Counted from the first letter of the stretch, positions 18,783 through 28,021 are shown. The stretch: 64,000 nt of DNA from Acinetobacter lwoffii (GCF_019048525.1 NZ_CP077369.1:1612001-1676000), one strand, 5' to 3'. The notes: a model not told the origin generated them from the sequence alone. Program-made: numbers and translations.

Positions 18783-19099
18783 TATTTGTGTGGGCGGTCG
18801 AGCTCCGCCTGGGCGAAAAAAGCGGCTGCTTTACGTAGAATCTCATTGGCGCGTTGCAGTTCTTTATTTTCGCGTTCGAGTTGTTTGATACGTTCTTGGT
18901 CTGAAAGCTGCTGTACTTTAACTGGATTTAGTTTATCTAAATATTTTTGATACCAAACACGTAGTGTTTCAGGAGTACAACCTATCTTGGGAGCAATAGC
19001 GGTGATCGCAGCCCAATTCGATGGATAATCTTTTTCGGATTCAATCAATAATTGAACCGCTCTTTCTCTGATTTCAGGGGTATATTTTAATTTTGTCAT
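18782..19099 (-). CDS. IS3-family transposase OrfA
   Basis: A 105-residue helix-turn-helix protein (HTH_Tnp_1/IS3 OrfA). The opening is LKYTPEIRERAVQLLIE, followed by a recognition-helix region IGCTPETLRVWYQKY and a leucine-zipper tail (RIKQLERENKELQRANEIL). It recognises the IS ends and is expressed alone or fused to OrfB. Confidence 0.95.
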   Translation of the reverse strand: MTKLKYTPEIRERAVQLLIESEKDYPSNWAAITAIAPKIGCTPETLRVWYQKYLDKLNPVKVQQLSDQERIKQLERENKELQRANEILRKAAAFFAQAELDRPHK

Positions 19100-19152
19100 C
19101 GGGATAGTCTCTCAGAATATTGACTCTCCGACAAACCCGGTACGGTTCAAAT

Positions 19153-20858
19153 ATCAAAAACTTGCTAAGTCACCGAAGTTCAATAGTCTATTTAATGAAA
19201 TTGATGTAAGTACGGATGCAAGTAAAGTACACAATGGATATTTCTCAATCGATAAAAAAGGAAAATCAGTTAATACTGCTGAAAATAATCAGGCTGGAAG
19301 AGAAGATTCGGAACGTGCCTATAATTTGATTATGAGGGAAAAAGAAGAATTACTAAGCTTTGGCAATAAGCTTAAGTTTATCTTCTCACACTCTGCGCTA
19401 AAAGAAGGTTGGGATAATCCTAACGTTTTCCAAATCTGTACGTTAAGAGATATGGGAACTGAACGTGAACGTAGACAAACGATTGGTCGTGGCTTAAGAC
19501 TATGTGTAGATCAAAGTGGAACTCGAATTAGAGGCCGTGATTATGGTCTGAATACACTGACAGTCATCGCAACAGAAAGTTATGAGCAATTTGCAGAAAA
19601 TCTACAACGTGAAATTGAAGCTGATACTGGCATCCGTTTTGGAATTGTAGAAACACATCAATTTGCTACGATTCAAACTGTCAATACAGAAGGTGAAGTT
19701 GTACTACTTGGCATTGAAGACTCTGAAGCGATTTGGGATTTCCTGAAAGATTCCAAATTTATTGATGGCAAAGGGAAAATTCAAGACTCGTTAAGAACGC
19801 ATTTGAAAGACGATGCTTTCAAATTAAATGATGGAATACTTGAGAACTTTAAAACCAATTATGGAGATCTACAATCTAAGGAGATTGAGGCAAGCGTTAC
19901 CAAGTTACTTAAAAAACTTGCTGGTCGTTTAGATGTTAAAAATGCAGATGAACGTACTACTATTGCGACGAGAAAAGCAATGCTAGAATCAGAAGAATTT
20001 AAAGAACTTTGGGATCGAATTAAATTTAAAACAACTTATCGAGTTGATTTTGATAACGAAAAATTAATTAAAGACTGTGCGGAAGCAATCTTAGCTTGTC
20101 CACCTATCACTAAGACAAGGGCTCAATTTAGAAAAGCAGAGTTAGAGATCAGTAAGGGTGGAGTTCAAGCAAATGAGACATCAAAATCTGGCTTTACAAC
20201 GGTTCATGAAACCAATATCGATCTACCTGATATCTTAACTGATTTGCAGGACAGAACCCAGCTCACTCGTAAAAGTATTGTTCGTATCTTAAAAGAGAGC
20301 AAACGTCTAGGAGACTTCAAGCGAAATCCACAGCAGTTCATGGATTATTGCGCTGAAGCCATTATTAGATCGAAACGTTTGGCACTAGTCGATGGTATCA
20401 AATATACGAAGGTGGGTAATGAACATTATTACGCACAAGAGTTATTTGAGCAGACAGAATTGAGCGGATATCTTAAAGATATGGTTGAATCACAAAGGTC
20501 TGTGTATACACATGTGATCTATGACTCAGTAGGAGTGGAACGAAACTTTGCACTTGATCTAGAAAATAATGAAAAGATCAATGTATATGCAAAATTACCT
20601 TCTTGGTTCAAGGTACCAACACCGTTAGGAACTTATAACCCTGACTGGGCAATTGTTGTTGAGGATGAAGGAGAAGAAAAACTTTTCTTCGTTGTAGAGA
20701 CAAAATCGAGTACTTGGTGGGATGATCTACGTCATCATGAAGGGGCTAAGATCAAGTGTGGTGAACAGCATTTTACTGCATTAGCAGCAGATATACATAA
20801 ACCTGCTCACTACATAAAGGCTAAAGATGTAGATGGTTTCATGGCTTATATAGATTAA
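19153..20858 (+). pseudogene. res: Type III restriction enzyme Res, 3' part (interrupted by IS3)
   Basis: The C-terminal 568 residues of the broken res gene. It keeps helicase motif V/VI sequences (LKEGWDNPNVFQI and RRQTIGRGLRLCV) and the PD-(D/E)XK nuclease at the end (YNPDWAIVV, then FFVVETKSS). Its open frame is continuous from 19153, but it now lacks a natural start; an internal ATG at 19326 could at best give an orphan C-terminal piece. The gene was the last of the operon, as a strong terminator follows. Loss of the ATPase half means no ATP-dependent cleavage is expected. Confidence 0.93.
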
Positions 20859-20866
20859 ATATCAAA

Positions 20867-20899
20867 AAAGAGAGTGGTATTACCACTCTCTTTTTTTTT
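20867..20899 (+). terminator. Rho-independent terminator of the defence operon
   Basis: A stem of about 12 bp (AAAGAGAGTGGT with ACCACTCTCTTT, 3-nt loop) is followed by nine T residues, beginning 9 bp after the res stop codon. Confidence 0.93.
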
Positions 20900-20900
20900 G

Positions 20901-20983
20901 GGGTAAGTTTCGGGTAATTCAGAGATATGGGGAAAGCTAAGCATTCATACGTGAAATACTTTTTTGTGAGTTCAACTGCCACC
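20901..20983 (+). other. Internal attachment-site-like sequence
   Basis: Two GGGTAA repeats start at 20901 and 20912 (11 bp apart). GAGTTCAACTGCCACC follows at 20968-20983. The right boundary of the island (34012-34105) shows the same plan: GGGTCAA at 34012 and 34023, again 11 bp apart, then GAGTTCAATTG and GCCACC starting at 34080. The distance from the second repeat to GAGTTCAA is 56 bp here and 57 bp there. This supports a second, degenerate element end between the defence operon and the chaperone operon. Confidence 0.5.
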
Positions 20984-20992
20984 ATCGCTACA

Positions 20993-21037
20993 GATATTTC
21001 TACTTTAAGTTTTAAATTAACTTAAAGTAGAAATATC
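20993..21037. promoter_or_regulatory. 19-bp perfect inverted repeat upstream of the chaperone operon
   Basis: The arms 20993-21011 and 21019-21037 are perfectly complementary (19 bp) around a 7-nt AT loop. No T tract follows, so it is not a standard terminator. The half-site GTAGAAAT recurs once more at 21061, 49 bp before the first start codon. It could be an operator, a replication or transfer site, or the end of a small mobile sequence. Confidence 0.5.
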
Positions 21038-21109
21038 CATTAATAAATTGTTGTTTTTATGTAGAAATGTGATTAAATTACAAAAAATTAAATATTAGTA
21101 GAGGGTAGC

Positions 21110-22738
21110 TTGCAGTTCGTAATTAATAATCCTTACCGTATTTTGGGGCTTACTGCAAATGCTTCATCAAGAGAAGTAGCAAAAAGAGTAGCTGATTTAG
21201 AAACATTTGCTGAGTTTGGTAAGCCAAAAAAATATTCCCTTGATCTAACTGAAATAGCACCTCTTACAAGAACAGTAGATACGATTCAGCAAGCTGCGAA
21301 AGATATAGAAAATGATACTGACAAATTGGTATACGCTTTCTTCTGGTTTGCAAAAGTTGATAGTGTTGATGAATTAGCAATTGAATGTATTGAAAACAAT
21401 CAAGTTCAAAAAGCTTTCGAAATATGGGATCAGCAAATTAGTAAAAATGAAAATGATGCTAAATTTTCATGGCGACTTAATCGAGCTGTTATTTCATTAT
21501 TTTGGTGCCAAGGTTCAAATTTTGATACTGACAATTTTGAATCAGCGTTGAAAGATTTAGGATATTTAACAGATGACCATTTTCAGGATGTTCAAGGATT
21601 TATATTTGGGGAAAGTAATTTAAAAATTGATATAGAACAAATAAATAAAAAAATTATAGATGAGATTCTTAAATTCATAAGTAATTTAGAAGAGCAACCT
21701 TATGGTGCATATGGTATTGGCCTATTACATGAGTTTTGGACATTTTCAACAAGTGCACAAGACTATGTACAGACAAAGTTATTTGCACTTTGTATTAATC
21801 AGATAGAAACTGCGATCCAAAAGAGTCAGCAGTTGAGGGATACTGAAAATTCAAGTTCTATAAATCAATATAATGGTTTGAAAGAAGTTGAAGACCTGAT
21901 TTATGAAATAGATGAATTTTCGGAAAATTATAAAATACAAAATATTCTTAATGAGTATGTAGAAGAGGTTAGAAAGTGTTCCCTATATGCAAATAATAAG
22001 CTAGATAATCGTGATTTAGCCTATGATTTAATTACATGGGCAGAACAATTACCATCTTATGGACAGGTTGCTGAAGAGGTAAAGGTAAATAAAGAACAAC
22101 TAATAGATTTAATTGAAAATGATAAATTTTCAAAAAACTACTCATCTATCGCTGAGTATATGGAAAGAGACATTAATTCAATCGAAGATGCTAGAAAAAT
22201 TTTAAATATCTTTAAACAAGAATTAAAACAGATAGATATACATGATGACATGTATTACAAAGTATCTTCTTATTGTGTGACGAAAATTTTGAACTTTTTA
22301 ATTGATGAATTTAATGATGCACATAATAGATTGGAAAACCACCAAGATATAGCATATTTCCTGAGTGTGGCTAAGCCTGTATGTAGCTTAATGGAAATAA
22401 TGAGAACGTTCGAACTTGTGCCTGAGGTGGAGGATCGAGTTGAACGGAATTATAAAAATATTAAAGAACAGATTGAAGAGTTTGAAAATATTATTAATAA
22501 ATTCGTGAAAACCCAAAATAATCATCAATATGAACCATCATCCTATCAAGAGCCTGGGTTTTATAAGTCAGATAAAGATATTGTATTTAGTGGGGCACTA
22601 GGTGGTTTAGCTGAACTTTGGGGATGGAATGCTGGTTTTCTAAGAATTTTGTTTGTTGTAGTTAGCGTATTTACATCTATTTGGCCAGGTGTAATTGCAT
22701 ATATCGTACTTAATATGATCATGCCTAAAAGAAATTAA
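21110..22738 (+). CDS. J-domain-like protein with C-terminal PspC membrane domain
   Basis: A 542-residue protein that opens the Hsp70 operon. The N-terminus (residues 5-75: NNPYRILGLTANAS ... KLVYAFFWF) has the helix I and helix II pattern of a DnaJ J-domain, but no HPD tripeptide is present. The middle 400 residues are helical and Glu/Asn-rich with no motif I know. The last 60 residues (DIVFSGALGGLAELWGWN followed by two hydrophobic stretches) match a PspC domain, which places the C-terminus in the inner membrane. The start is a TTG at 21110 with GAGGG five bases upstream. The likely role is recruiting the operon's Hsp70 to the membrane; without HPD it may bind but not stimulate ATPase in the usual way. 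Confidence 0.7.
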   Translation: MQFVINNPYRILGLTANASSREVAKRVADLETFAEFGKPKKYSLDLTEIAPLTRTVDTIQQAAKDIENDTDKLVYAFFWFAKVDSVDELAIECIENNQVQKAFEIWDQQISKNENDAKFSWRLNRAVISLFWCQGSNFDTDNFESALKDLGYLTDDHFQDVQGFIFGESNLKIDIEQINKKIIDEILKFISNLEEQPYGAYGIGLLHEFWTFSTSAQDYVQTKLFALCINQIETAIQKSQQLRDTENSSSINQYNGLKEVEDLIYEIDEFSENYKIQNILNEYVEEVRKCSLYANNKLDNRDLAYDLITWAEQLPSYGQVAEEVKVNKEQLIDLIENDKFSKNYSSIAEYMERDINSIEDARKILNIFKQELKQIDIHDDMYYKVSSYCVTKILNFLIDEFNDAHNRLENHQDIAYFLSVAKPVCSLMEIMRTFELVPEVEDRVERNYKNIKEQIEEFENIINKFVKTQNNHQYEPSSYQEPGFYKSDKDIVFSGALGGLAELWGWNAGFLRILFVVVSVFTSIWPGVIAYIVLNMIMPKRN

Positions 22739-22755
22739 GGTTTGAGTATTTAAAA

Positions 22756-23718
22756 ATGAAGAATTCAATGAAAAGAATAGCTGTACTTATAGTATTGGGT
22801 GGGATGTTAGGGCATGCTTCAGCAGCATCTAATGAGCAAATTCCACAGGATATACGTGTTAAATTTGGCGAGCTTGAAAATTTAAACAAGCAGGCATTAG
22901 AACAAATTAATCAGATAAAAGCAGAGAGTCTTAAACAGCAAAAAGCATTAATTTCAAAAATTACTGAGCAGGATGAACAACACCAGCTGCAAATTAAAAC
23001 TCTGAATGATGATTTAAAAATTCTAGAAACTAAGTTGCAGGATAGTATAAAAGCACATACACAAACTGTTGAAGAATTAAATCAACTTAATAAATCAACG
23101 GCTGAAACTACTGCCACGATCAATGACAGTATTGCTACTCGAACAATCATTGTACTGATCGGGTTACTTTTAGCATTAGGTTTGATTGCCACAAGTTACT
23201 TATTACTCAGAAAAAAACAAGCGAAATCGACCGAGGATTTGTCATCTCAAGTGAAACTTGCATTGGATAATGTGCGTCAGACTGAAGAAAATATTGTGAA
23301 GTCTGATATTCAACTTGCTGACCGCTTACATGAAGTTTTAATTCAGCTTAAAGAACAAGCCAAAGTTACACCTGTGGTTCAACAGAATAGCGAACTGGAT
23401 CATAGTCTACCTCTAAAATTGGCTGACGAAATTCATCGTATGCGTAAACGTCTTGCAGCATTGCCTGAAGATACTAAAGGGTTGAAGCCACTCAGTAAGT
23501 CATTAGAACGGTTAGAAGATGAGTTATCTGAACAAGGCTATGAAATTATTGACCACACAGGTATGGAATTTAGTGAGAATTTATCAATCCAATCACGTTT
23601 CATACCAAGTGATGAGTTAGAACAAGGACAAAGTATTATCTCTAAAGTTGTTACACCACAAGTGAATTTTAATGGGGTAATGATTCGTATGGCAGATGTA
23701 GAAGTTAGTGTAGGTTAA
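22756..23718 (+). CDS. Membrane-anchored GrpE-like nucleotide exchange factor
   Basis: A 320-residue protein. Residues 1-23 look like a cleavable signal peptide (KRIAVLIVLGG then HASA-AS). Residues 30-125 form a predicted periplasmic coiled coil rich in Gln, Lys and Leu. One transmembrane helix (131-151) is followed by RKKQ, giving an N-out/C-in topology. The cytosolic end (about 215-320) follows the GrpE pattern: a helix LERLEDELSEQGYEII, then G-x-x-F, and spaced Glu-x-Gly, Val-x-Pro, Gly and a final VEVSV strand. It sits 17 bp after the J-like gene and 12 bp before the Hsp70 gene, the natural partner of a GrpE. A transmembrane GrpE-like protein is unusual; it could transmit a periplasmic signal to Hsp70. 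The GrpE call is by pattern and needs a profile search. Confidence 0.6.
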   Translation: MKNSMKRIAVLIVLGGMLGHASAASNEQIPQDIRVKFGELENLNKQALEQINQIKAESLKQQKALISKITEQDEQHQLQIKTLNDDLKILETKLQDSIKAHTQTVEELNQLNKSTAETTATINDSIATRTIIVLIGLLLALGLIATSYLLLRKKQAKSTEDLSSQVKLALDNVRQTEENIVKSDIQLADRLHEVLIQLKEQAKVTPVVQQNSELDHSLPLKLADEIHRMRKRLAALPEDTKGLKPLSKSLERLEDELSEQGYEIIDHTGMEFSENLSIQSRFIPSDELEQGQSIISKVVTPQVNFNGVMIRMADVEVSVG

Positions 23719-23730
23719 GGAACTATAAAA

Positions 23731-26250
23731 ATGCGTCAAAAAATTGATTACGGTATTGATTTAGGAACGACAAATTCAGCAATTGCTCGTATGGAGGATG
23801 GTGAAGCATTAATATATAAAAGTGATGATAATCAGATGGATACTACTTCATCTATCGTTGCATTCAATAAAAAACAAACCCTTTTTGTAGGATTGAGTGC
23901 AAAAAATGCTTTAGATAAAGAAGCGACTTCTAATTTCAAAAATCGTAAGCAAGTAGATCCAAATGGTTACCAAGAATTTAAAAGAACCATGGGGACAGAC
24001 CACGAATATAATTTTTCAAATATGCAACGGTCTTATACTTCCGAGGAATTGTCTGCTGAGGTCTTGAAAAAACTGAAAGGTTATATTCGTGATGAGGATA
24101 TAAATTCTGCAGTAATTACTGTACCTGCAATGTTTAGGCAGAGTCAGTTAGATGCAACACAACGTGCAGCTGAGTTGGCTGGTCTAAAATATTGTGAGTT
24201 ATTACAAGAGCCAATTGCAGCTTCAATTGCTTATGGAATGAAAGTTAATAATACTAATGGGTATTGGTTGGTCTTCGACTTCGGTGGAGGAACCTTTGAT
24301 GCGGCATTAATGCATGTTGACGAAGGCATTATGAAAGTCGTGGATACTGAAGGAGATAACCATCTTGGCGGTAAAAATTTAGATAATGCAATTGTCGATC
24401 AGTTATTAATTCCAGAATTAGAAAAACAATGTGAATTAAGTGATACGCTTGAAAATGAAAGTACTAAAAAACTCCTTCAAGAAGCATTAAAAAAATATGC
24501 GGAACAAACTAAAATTTCATTATCTTCTAAAGAAAAAATAAAATGTGATATTGATGATTTAGGTGATGATGATGATGGGGAAGAAATTTTAGCTGACTTT
24601 GTAATTAGCTTAGAGCAGTATGAAAAAGTGGTTAGTCCAATTTTTCAACGTGCCATTGATATTGTTAAAGATGTATTAAAACGTAATAATTTAAGTGGCC
24701 GTGATCTAGAGTCACTCATCCTTGTTGGAGGCCCAACCTTCCAACAGACTTTGCGTCGAATGTTAAAAGAGCAAATTACAGAAAAGGTTGATACAAGTAT
24801 TGACCCGATGACAGCAGTGGCAAAAGGTGCTGCATTATTTGCCTCTACAAAAGATATTCCAAGAGATCTACAAAAACGTGATAGTTCAAAAGCACAATTA
24901 AGCCTGAAATATCCGGAAACCACTGTAGAAACGCATGAAAATTTAGGTATTCGCATTAATCGTGATCAGTCTACAGCTAATTTACCGGATACGTTTACTT
25001 TAGAAATTATTCGTGGTGATAGTGGTTGGTCTTCTGGGAAAGTGATCGTTGAAGGTGATGTAGAAATTATAGAACTCATGTTAAATGAGGGTAAGACCAA
25101 CCAATTTAACATTAAATTATCTGGACCTGATGGTTCAAATATACCGTGTGAACCAAGTTCAATTACCATCATTCAAGGGATGAAAATTGCTAATGCAACT
25201 CTACCTTATAGTGTTGGGATTGAAGTCTATGACACAGTGGATAACAAACAGGGTGTTTATCCACTTGCAGGATTAGAAAAAAATAAAACGTTACCTGCTA
25301 AGGGTAAAGGTTCTTTCAAGACCATGAAAGATATTCGACCTGGTGTTAAGGAAGATCAACTTTTGATACCAATTTATGAATTGAGTCGAGGGAATGCAGG
25401 ATCTAGAGCAATTTTAAATACATTCTTCGGTAAATTTGCTATCACGGGTCAAGATATTTCAGGTTTTCTTCCTGCGGGTAGTGAGGTGGAAGTAACCTTA
25501 AATATTGATGCTTCACGCCGAGGAAAATTATCGGTTTACCTTCCGTCATTAGATGAAAGTTTTGATATTGTGATTGAGCCGACAATTGAAAAAGACGTGA
25601 AGAAAGAAGAATTACAGAAAGAGATTGTTCAGGCAAAAGCAACAGCACAACGCCTTGCAAATGAAGGTAACAGTGTTGCAGAGAAACAGCTCGAACAGTT
25701 AGATGAAGTAGAACAAGTTCTGAATTATCGTGGTCATGAACGCTCAAGTAAGGAAGAAGTGAAAGCTAAACTTCAAGAGTCTTTGATTGAGTTAGATAAG
25801 CAAGAAGAAGCTGGCGAGTGGCCAAAAGTAAAGCAAGAGCTTCAAGATACGCTTAATGACCTAATCATGCAAAATAAGCGTTACGGTAATACTCAGACGA
25901 ATCGTCTTGTTGAAGAGTCTGAAGAGCATGTCCGTAAAGTGATGGCTGCCAAAGATATTCAATCTGCAAAGAAGTTAGAGGGTCAATTGTCTTCTATGGC
26001 ATTTGAGCTACAAGGACAAGATATTAGTTTCTGGGTAGGTGCTATCTATTATCTCGATGAAAGTTTTGATGAAATTAAATGGACAAACCGTACAGAAGCA
26101 TATCGTGGTGTACAAAACCTCAAACAATTGCTTAATATGAATCCTAATAAAGATCGTCTTGAGCAGGCTGTCTGGGAAGTTGTGCAATTGATGAGCCCTG
26201 AAAGTAAAGCAGCTATGCAAAATGTTAATAATGACCTATTGAGACGTTAA
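23731..26250 (+). CDS. DnaK-like Hsp70 chaperone with extended C-terminus
   Basis: An 839-residue Hsp70, about 200 longer than DnaK. The ATPase domain is complete: phosphate 1 loop GIDLGTTNSAIA (residues 7-18), connect motif EPIAASIAYGM, phosphate 2 VFDFGGGTFDAAL, and adenosine motif LILVGGPTFQQTLRRM. An acidic insert (DDLGDDDDGEE) lies near residue 275. After the linker, a beta-rich region replaces the canonical substrate domain and is followed by a long Gln/Glu/Lys-rich helical tail (about 625-839). It resembles the Hsp70 types found in accessory operons rather than housekeeping DnaK. It is flanked by GrpE-like and AAA+ genes in one operon with gaps of 12 and 7 bp. Confidence 0.92.
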   Translation: MRQKIDYGIDLGTTNSAIARMEDGEALIYKSDDNQMDTTSSIVAFNKKQTLFVGLSAKNALDKEATSNFKNRKQVDPNGYQEFKRTMGTDHEYNFSNMQRSYTSEELSAEVLKKLKGYIRDEDINSAVITVPAMFRQSQLDATQRAAELAGLKYCELLQEPIAASIAYGMKVNNTNGYWLVFDFGGGTFDAALMHVDEGIMKVVDTEGDNHLGGKNLDNAIVDQLLIPELEKQCELSDTLENESTKKLLQEALKKYAEQTKISLSSKEKIKCDIDDLGDDDDGEEILADFVISLEQYEKVVSPIFQRAIDIVKDVLKRNNLSGRDLESLILVGGPTFQQTLRRMLKEQITEKVDTSIDPMTAVAKGAALFASTKDIPRDLQKRDSSKAQLSLKYPETTVETHENLGIRINRDQSTANLPDTFTLEIIRGDSGWSSGKVIVEGDVEIIELMLNEGKTNQFNIKLSGPDGSNIPCEPSSITIIQGMKIANATLPYSVGIEVYDTVDNKQGVYPLAGLEKNKTLPAKGKGSFKTMKDIRPGVKEDQLLIPIYELSRGNAGSRAILNTFFGKFAITGQDISGFLPAGSEVEVTLNIDASRRGKLSVYLPSLDESFDIVIEPTIEKDVKKEELQKEIVQAKATAQRLANEGNSVAEKQLEQLDEVEQVLNYRGHERSSKEEVKAKLQESLIELDKQEEAGEWPKVKQELQDTLNDLIMQNKRYGNTQTNRLVEESEEHVRKVMAAKDIQSAKKLEGQLSSMAFELQGQDISFWVGAIYYLDESFDEIKWTNRTEAYRGVQNLKQLLNMNPNKDRLEQAVWEVVQLMSPESKAAMQNVNNDLLRR

Positions 26251-26257
26251 GAAGAAA

Positions 26258-27970
26258 ATGAAACGAGTCGGTACATTTCCTAAAAAATCTGTAATCCAAG
26301 ACCAATATCAAGTTCAGATTTACTTAGGTGAACATGATTGTTGTGAAGTGTATCGAGTCGTGGATTTAAACTCTCATGAGCTTAAGCTGATGAAAGTTAT
26401 TCAAAATAATTTTCTAGCCAATATTGATATTGATTTATTAAAAGAAAATTTGTATCAAGCATCTTTGTTCGTACATCCAAATTTGATGATACAGTCTGAA
26501 TTAAAAAACTTTATAAGTGATGGGGTTAAGTATTATTACTTTTTAAATGATTATCTTAAAGGCGAATCACTTGAAAATTTAGCAGAGCGAAAATTAAAAC
26601 TCACAGTTACGGAAAGTTTAGATATTTTATTACCGATTTTAGAGGCATTGGAATATTTGGGCCATCACAAGAAGATTCACAAATTCATAGATCCGAGTTA
26701 TATATACTTGGATTACAGCTCAGAAAAAAAACAAAGTTTTTTATGTTTGGTTAAAGTAAATCAATTTTTTGATGGTTCAAAGAAAAGTATAGCTTTAGCA
26801 TATCAATCCAGTGCCAATAATATTAAAGAATGTGATGCAGAAGGTGATCTTTTTGCATGGATGGTCGTTTTATACAAGTGTATTACTGGTGTGCATCCTT
26901 GGAATTATGATATTGACTGGGAAGAGCAAACAGCTAATATTATAAAAAAACGGATAGTGATACATCGTATGAGTTATCCATCTACGCCTTTATCTTTTTA
27001 TAAAAAAATATATGAAAAAGCGGATGATATATTTGGTTGTATTTTAGATGGCGACCAAATAAAAGCAAAACTAAGTATAAATGCTCTTAAATCCAATTTG
27101 CTGACAGTATTTGATTCATCTTGGAACGATTGGGACTCCAAAGCACATAAGAATCTTACATTAGAAAAGAATTCGAAAAAATCTAATGAAAATAATACAT
27201 CTAGAAAAGGCTTAGAAAAAGTTGCAGGTATGAGTGACCTGAAAAAACAATTGGATGTGGATGTTATACAATCGCTAAGGCAAATTGAAAAATATCAAAA
27301 ATATGGTATTGAGCCATTAAATGGGATACTGTTATATGGTCCACCTGGTTGTGGTAAGACATTTATTGCGAGATGTTTAGCTGAAGAAATAGGTTATTCA
27401 TATTTTGAAATAAAACCTTCAGATTTAGCTAGTGTTTATATACACGGAACTCAAGAAAAAATTGCAAAATTATTCAAGGAAGCTGAACAGGAAAAACCTT
27501 CATTAATTTTTATTGATGAGATAGATGCTGTGTTACCAAATAGGAATGAGGGTAATTTGAATCACCATCATCTAAGTGAGGTCAATGAATTTTTAGCGCA
27601 AATTTCAAATTGTAATGAGAAAGGAATTATTATTATTGGAGCAACAAATCGACCTAAAGCGATAGACTCAGCAATGTTAAGAACAGGTCGATTAGAAAAA
27701 CATATTTATATAGGTTTCCCGGACTTTAATGCTCGTCTAGATATGCTAAAACAGTATATCGAAAATAGACCATTTTCTGAGGATTTAGATCTTTTTAATG
27801 TAGCTATTTTAACGGTTGGTTACACTTCTAGTGATCTTAAATATATAGTAAATGAGACTGCTAAAATGGCATTGAAAAAAGATAGCAAAATTACGGATGA
27901 ATTTTTTAAAGAGGTTATTGAAAAGTATAAACCATCTGTAAAAAATGATGATAGTTTCAGTCAGTTTTAA
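26258..27970 (+). CDS. Kinase-like (probable pseudokinase) domain fused to an AAA+ ATPase
   Basis: A 570-residue two-domain protein. Residues 1-290 follow a Ser/Thr kinase fold: a glycine-poor loop, a strand with a possible conserved lysine (LKLMKVIQ), a hinge-like YYFLNDYLKGESLENL, then IHKFIDPSYIYLD where active kinases have HRD and its Asn, and no DFG. Catalysis therefore looks lost. Residues 325-560 form a classical AAA module of the FtsH/p97 type: GPPGCGKT (361-368), LIFIDEID, sensor-1 GATNRP, and GRLEKHI with the arginine finger. It closes the Hsp70 operon. A likely role is a remodelling ATPase whose recruitment depends on the pseudokinase half; the substrate is unknown. Confidence 0.85.
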   Translation: MKRVGTFPKKSVIQDQYQVQIYLGEHDCCEVYRVVDLNSHELKLMKVIQNNFLANIDIDLLKENLYQASLFVHPNLMIQSELKNFISDGVKYYYFLNDYLKGESLENLAERKLKLTVTESLDILLPILEALEYLGHHKKIHKFIDPSYIYLDYSSEKKQSFLCLVKVNQFFDGSKKSIALAYQSSANNIKECDAEGDLFAWMVVLYKCITGVHPWNYDIDWEEQTANIIKKRIVIHRMSYPSTPLSFYKKIYEKADDIFGCILDGDQIKAKLSINALKSNLLTVFDSSWNDWDSKAHKNLTLEKNSKKSNENNTSRKGLEKVAGMSDLKKQLDVDVIQSLRQIEKYQKYGIEPLNGILLYGPPGCGKTFIARCLAEEIGYSYFEIKPSDLASVYIHGTQEKIAKLFKEAEQEKPSLIFIDEIDAVLPNRNEGNLNHHHLSEVNEFLAQISNCNEKGIIIIGATNRPKAIDSAMLRTGRLEKHIYIGFPDFNARLDMLKQYIENRPFSEDLDLFNVAILTVGYTSSDLKYIVNETAKMALKKDSKITDEFFKEVIEKYKPSVKNDDSFSQF

Positions 27971-27975
27971 GAACA

Positions 27976-28013
27976 AATAATGGATAGTTTATAATAACAA
28001 ACTATCCATTATT
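27976..28013. terminator. Bidirectional hairpin between convergent operons
   Basis: A 15-bp perfect stem (27976-27990 with 27999-28013) with an 8-nt loop lies between the AAA+ gene stop and the stop of the convergent gene at 28022. Flanking bases are AT-rich but lack a long T run, so termination strength is uncertain. Confidence 0.6.
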
Positions 28014-28021
28014 ACTAAAAA

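Larger units (their letters stand above)
17841..19149 (-). mobile_element. IS3-family insertion sequence, complete
   Basis: A 1,309-bp element with terminal inverted repeats of about 25 bp starting TGAACCGTACCGGGTTTGTC (17841) and mirrored at 19149. It is flanked by a 3-bp target duplication AAT (17838-17840 and 19150-19152). The terminal sequence resembles the IS51/IS1222-like branch of the IS3 family. Its orfA and orfB are on the minus strand, opposite to res, and both are intact. Confidence 0.93.
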
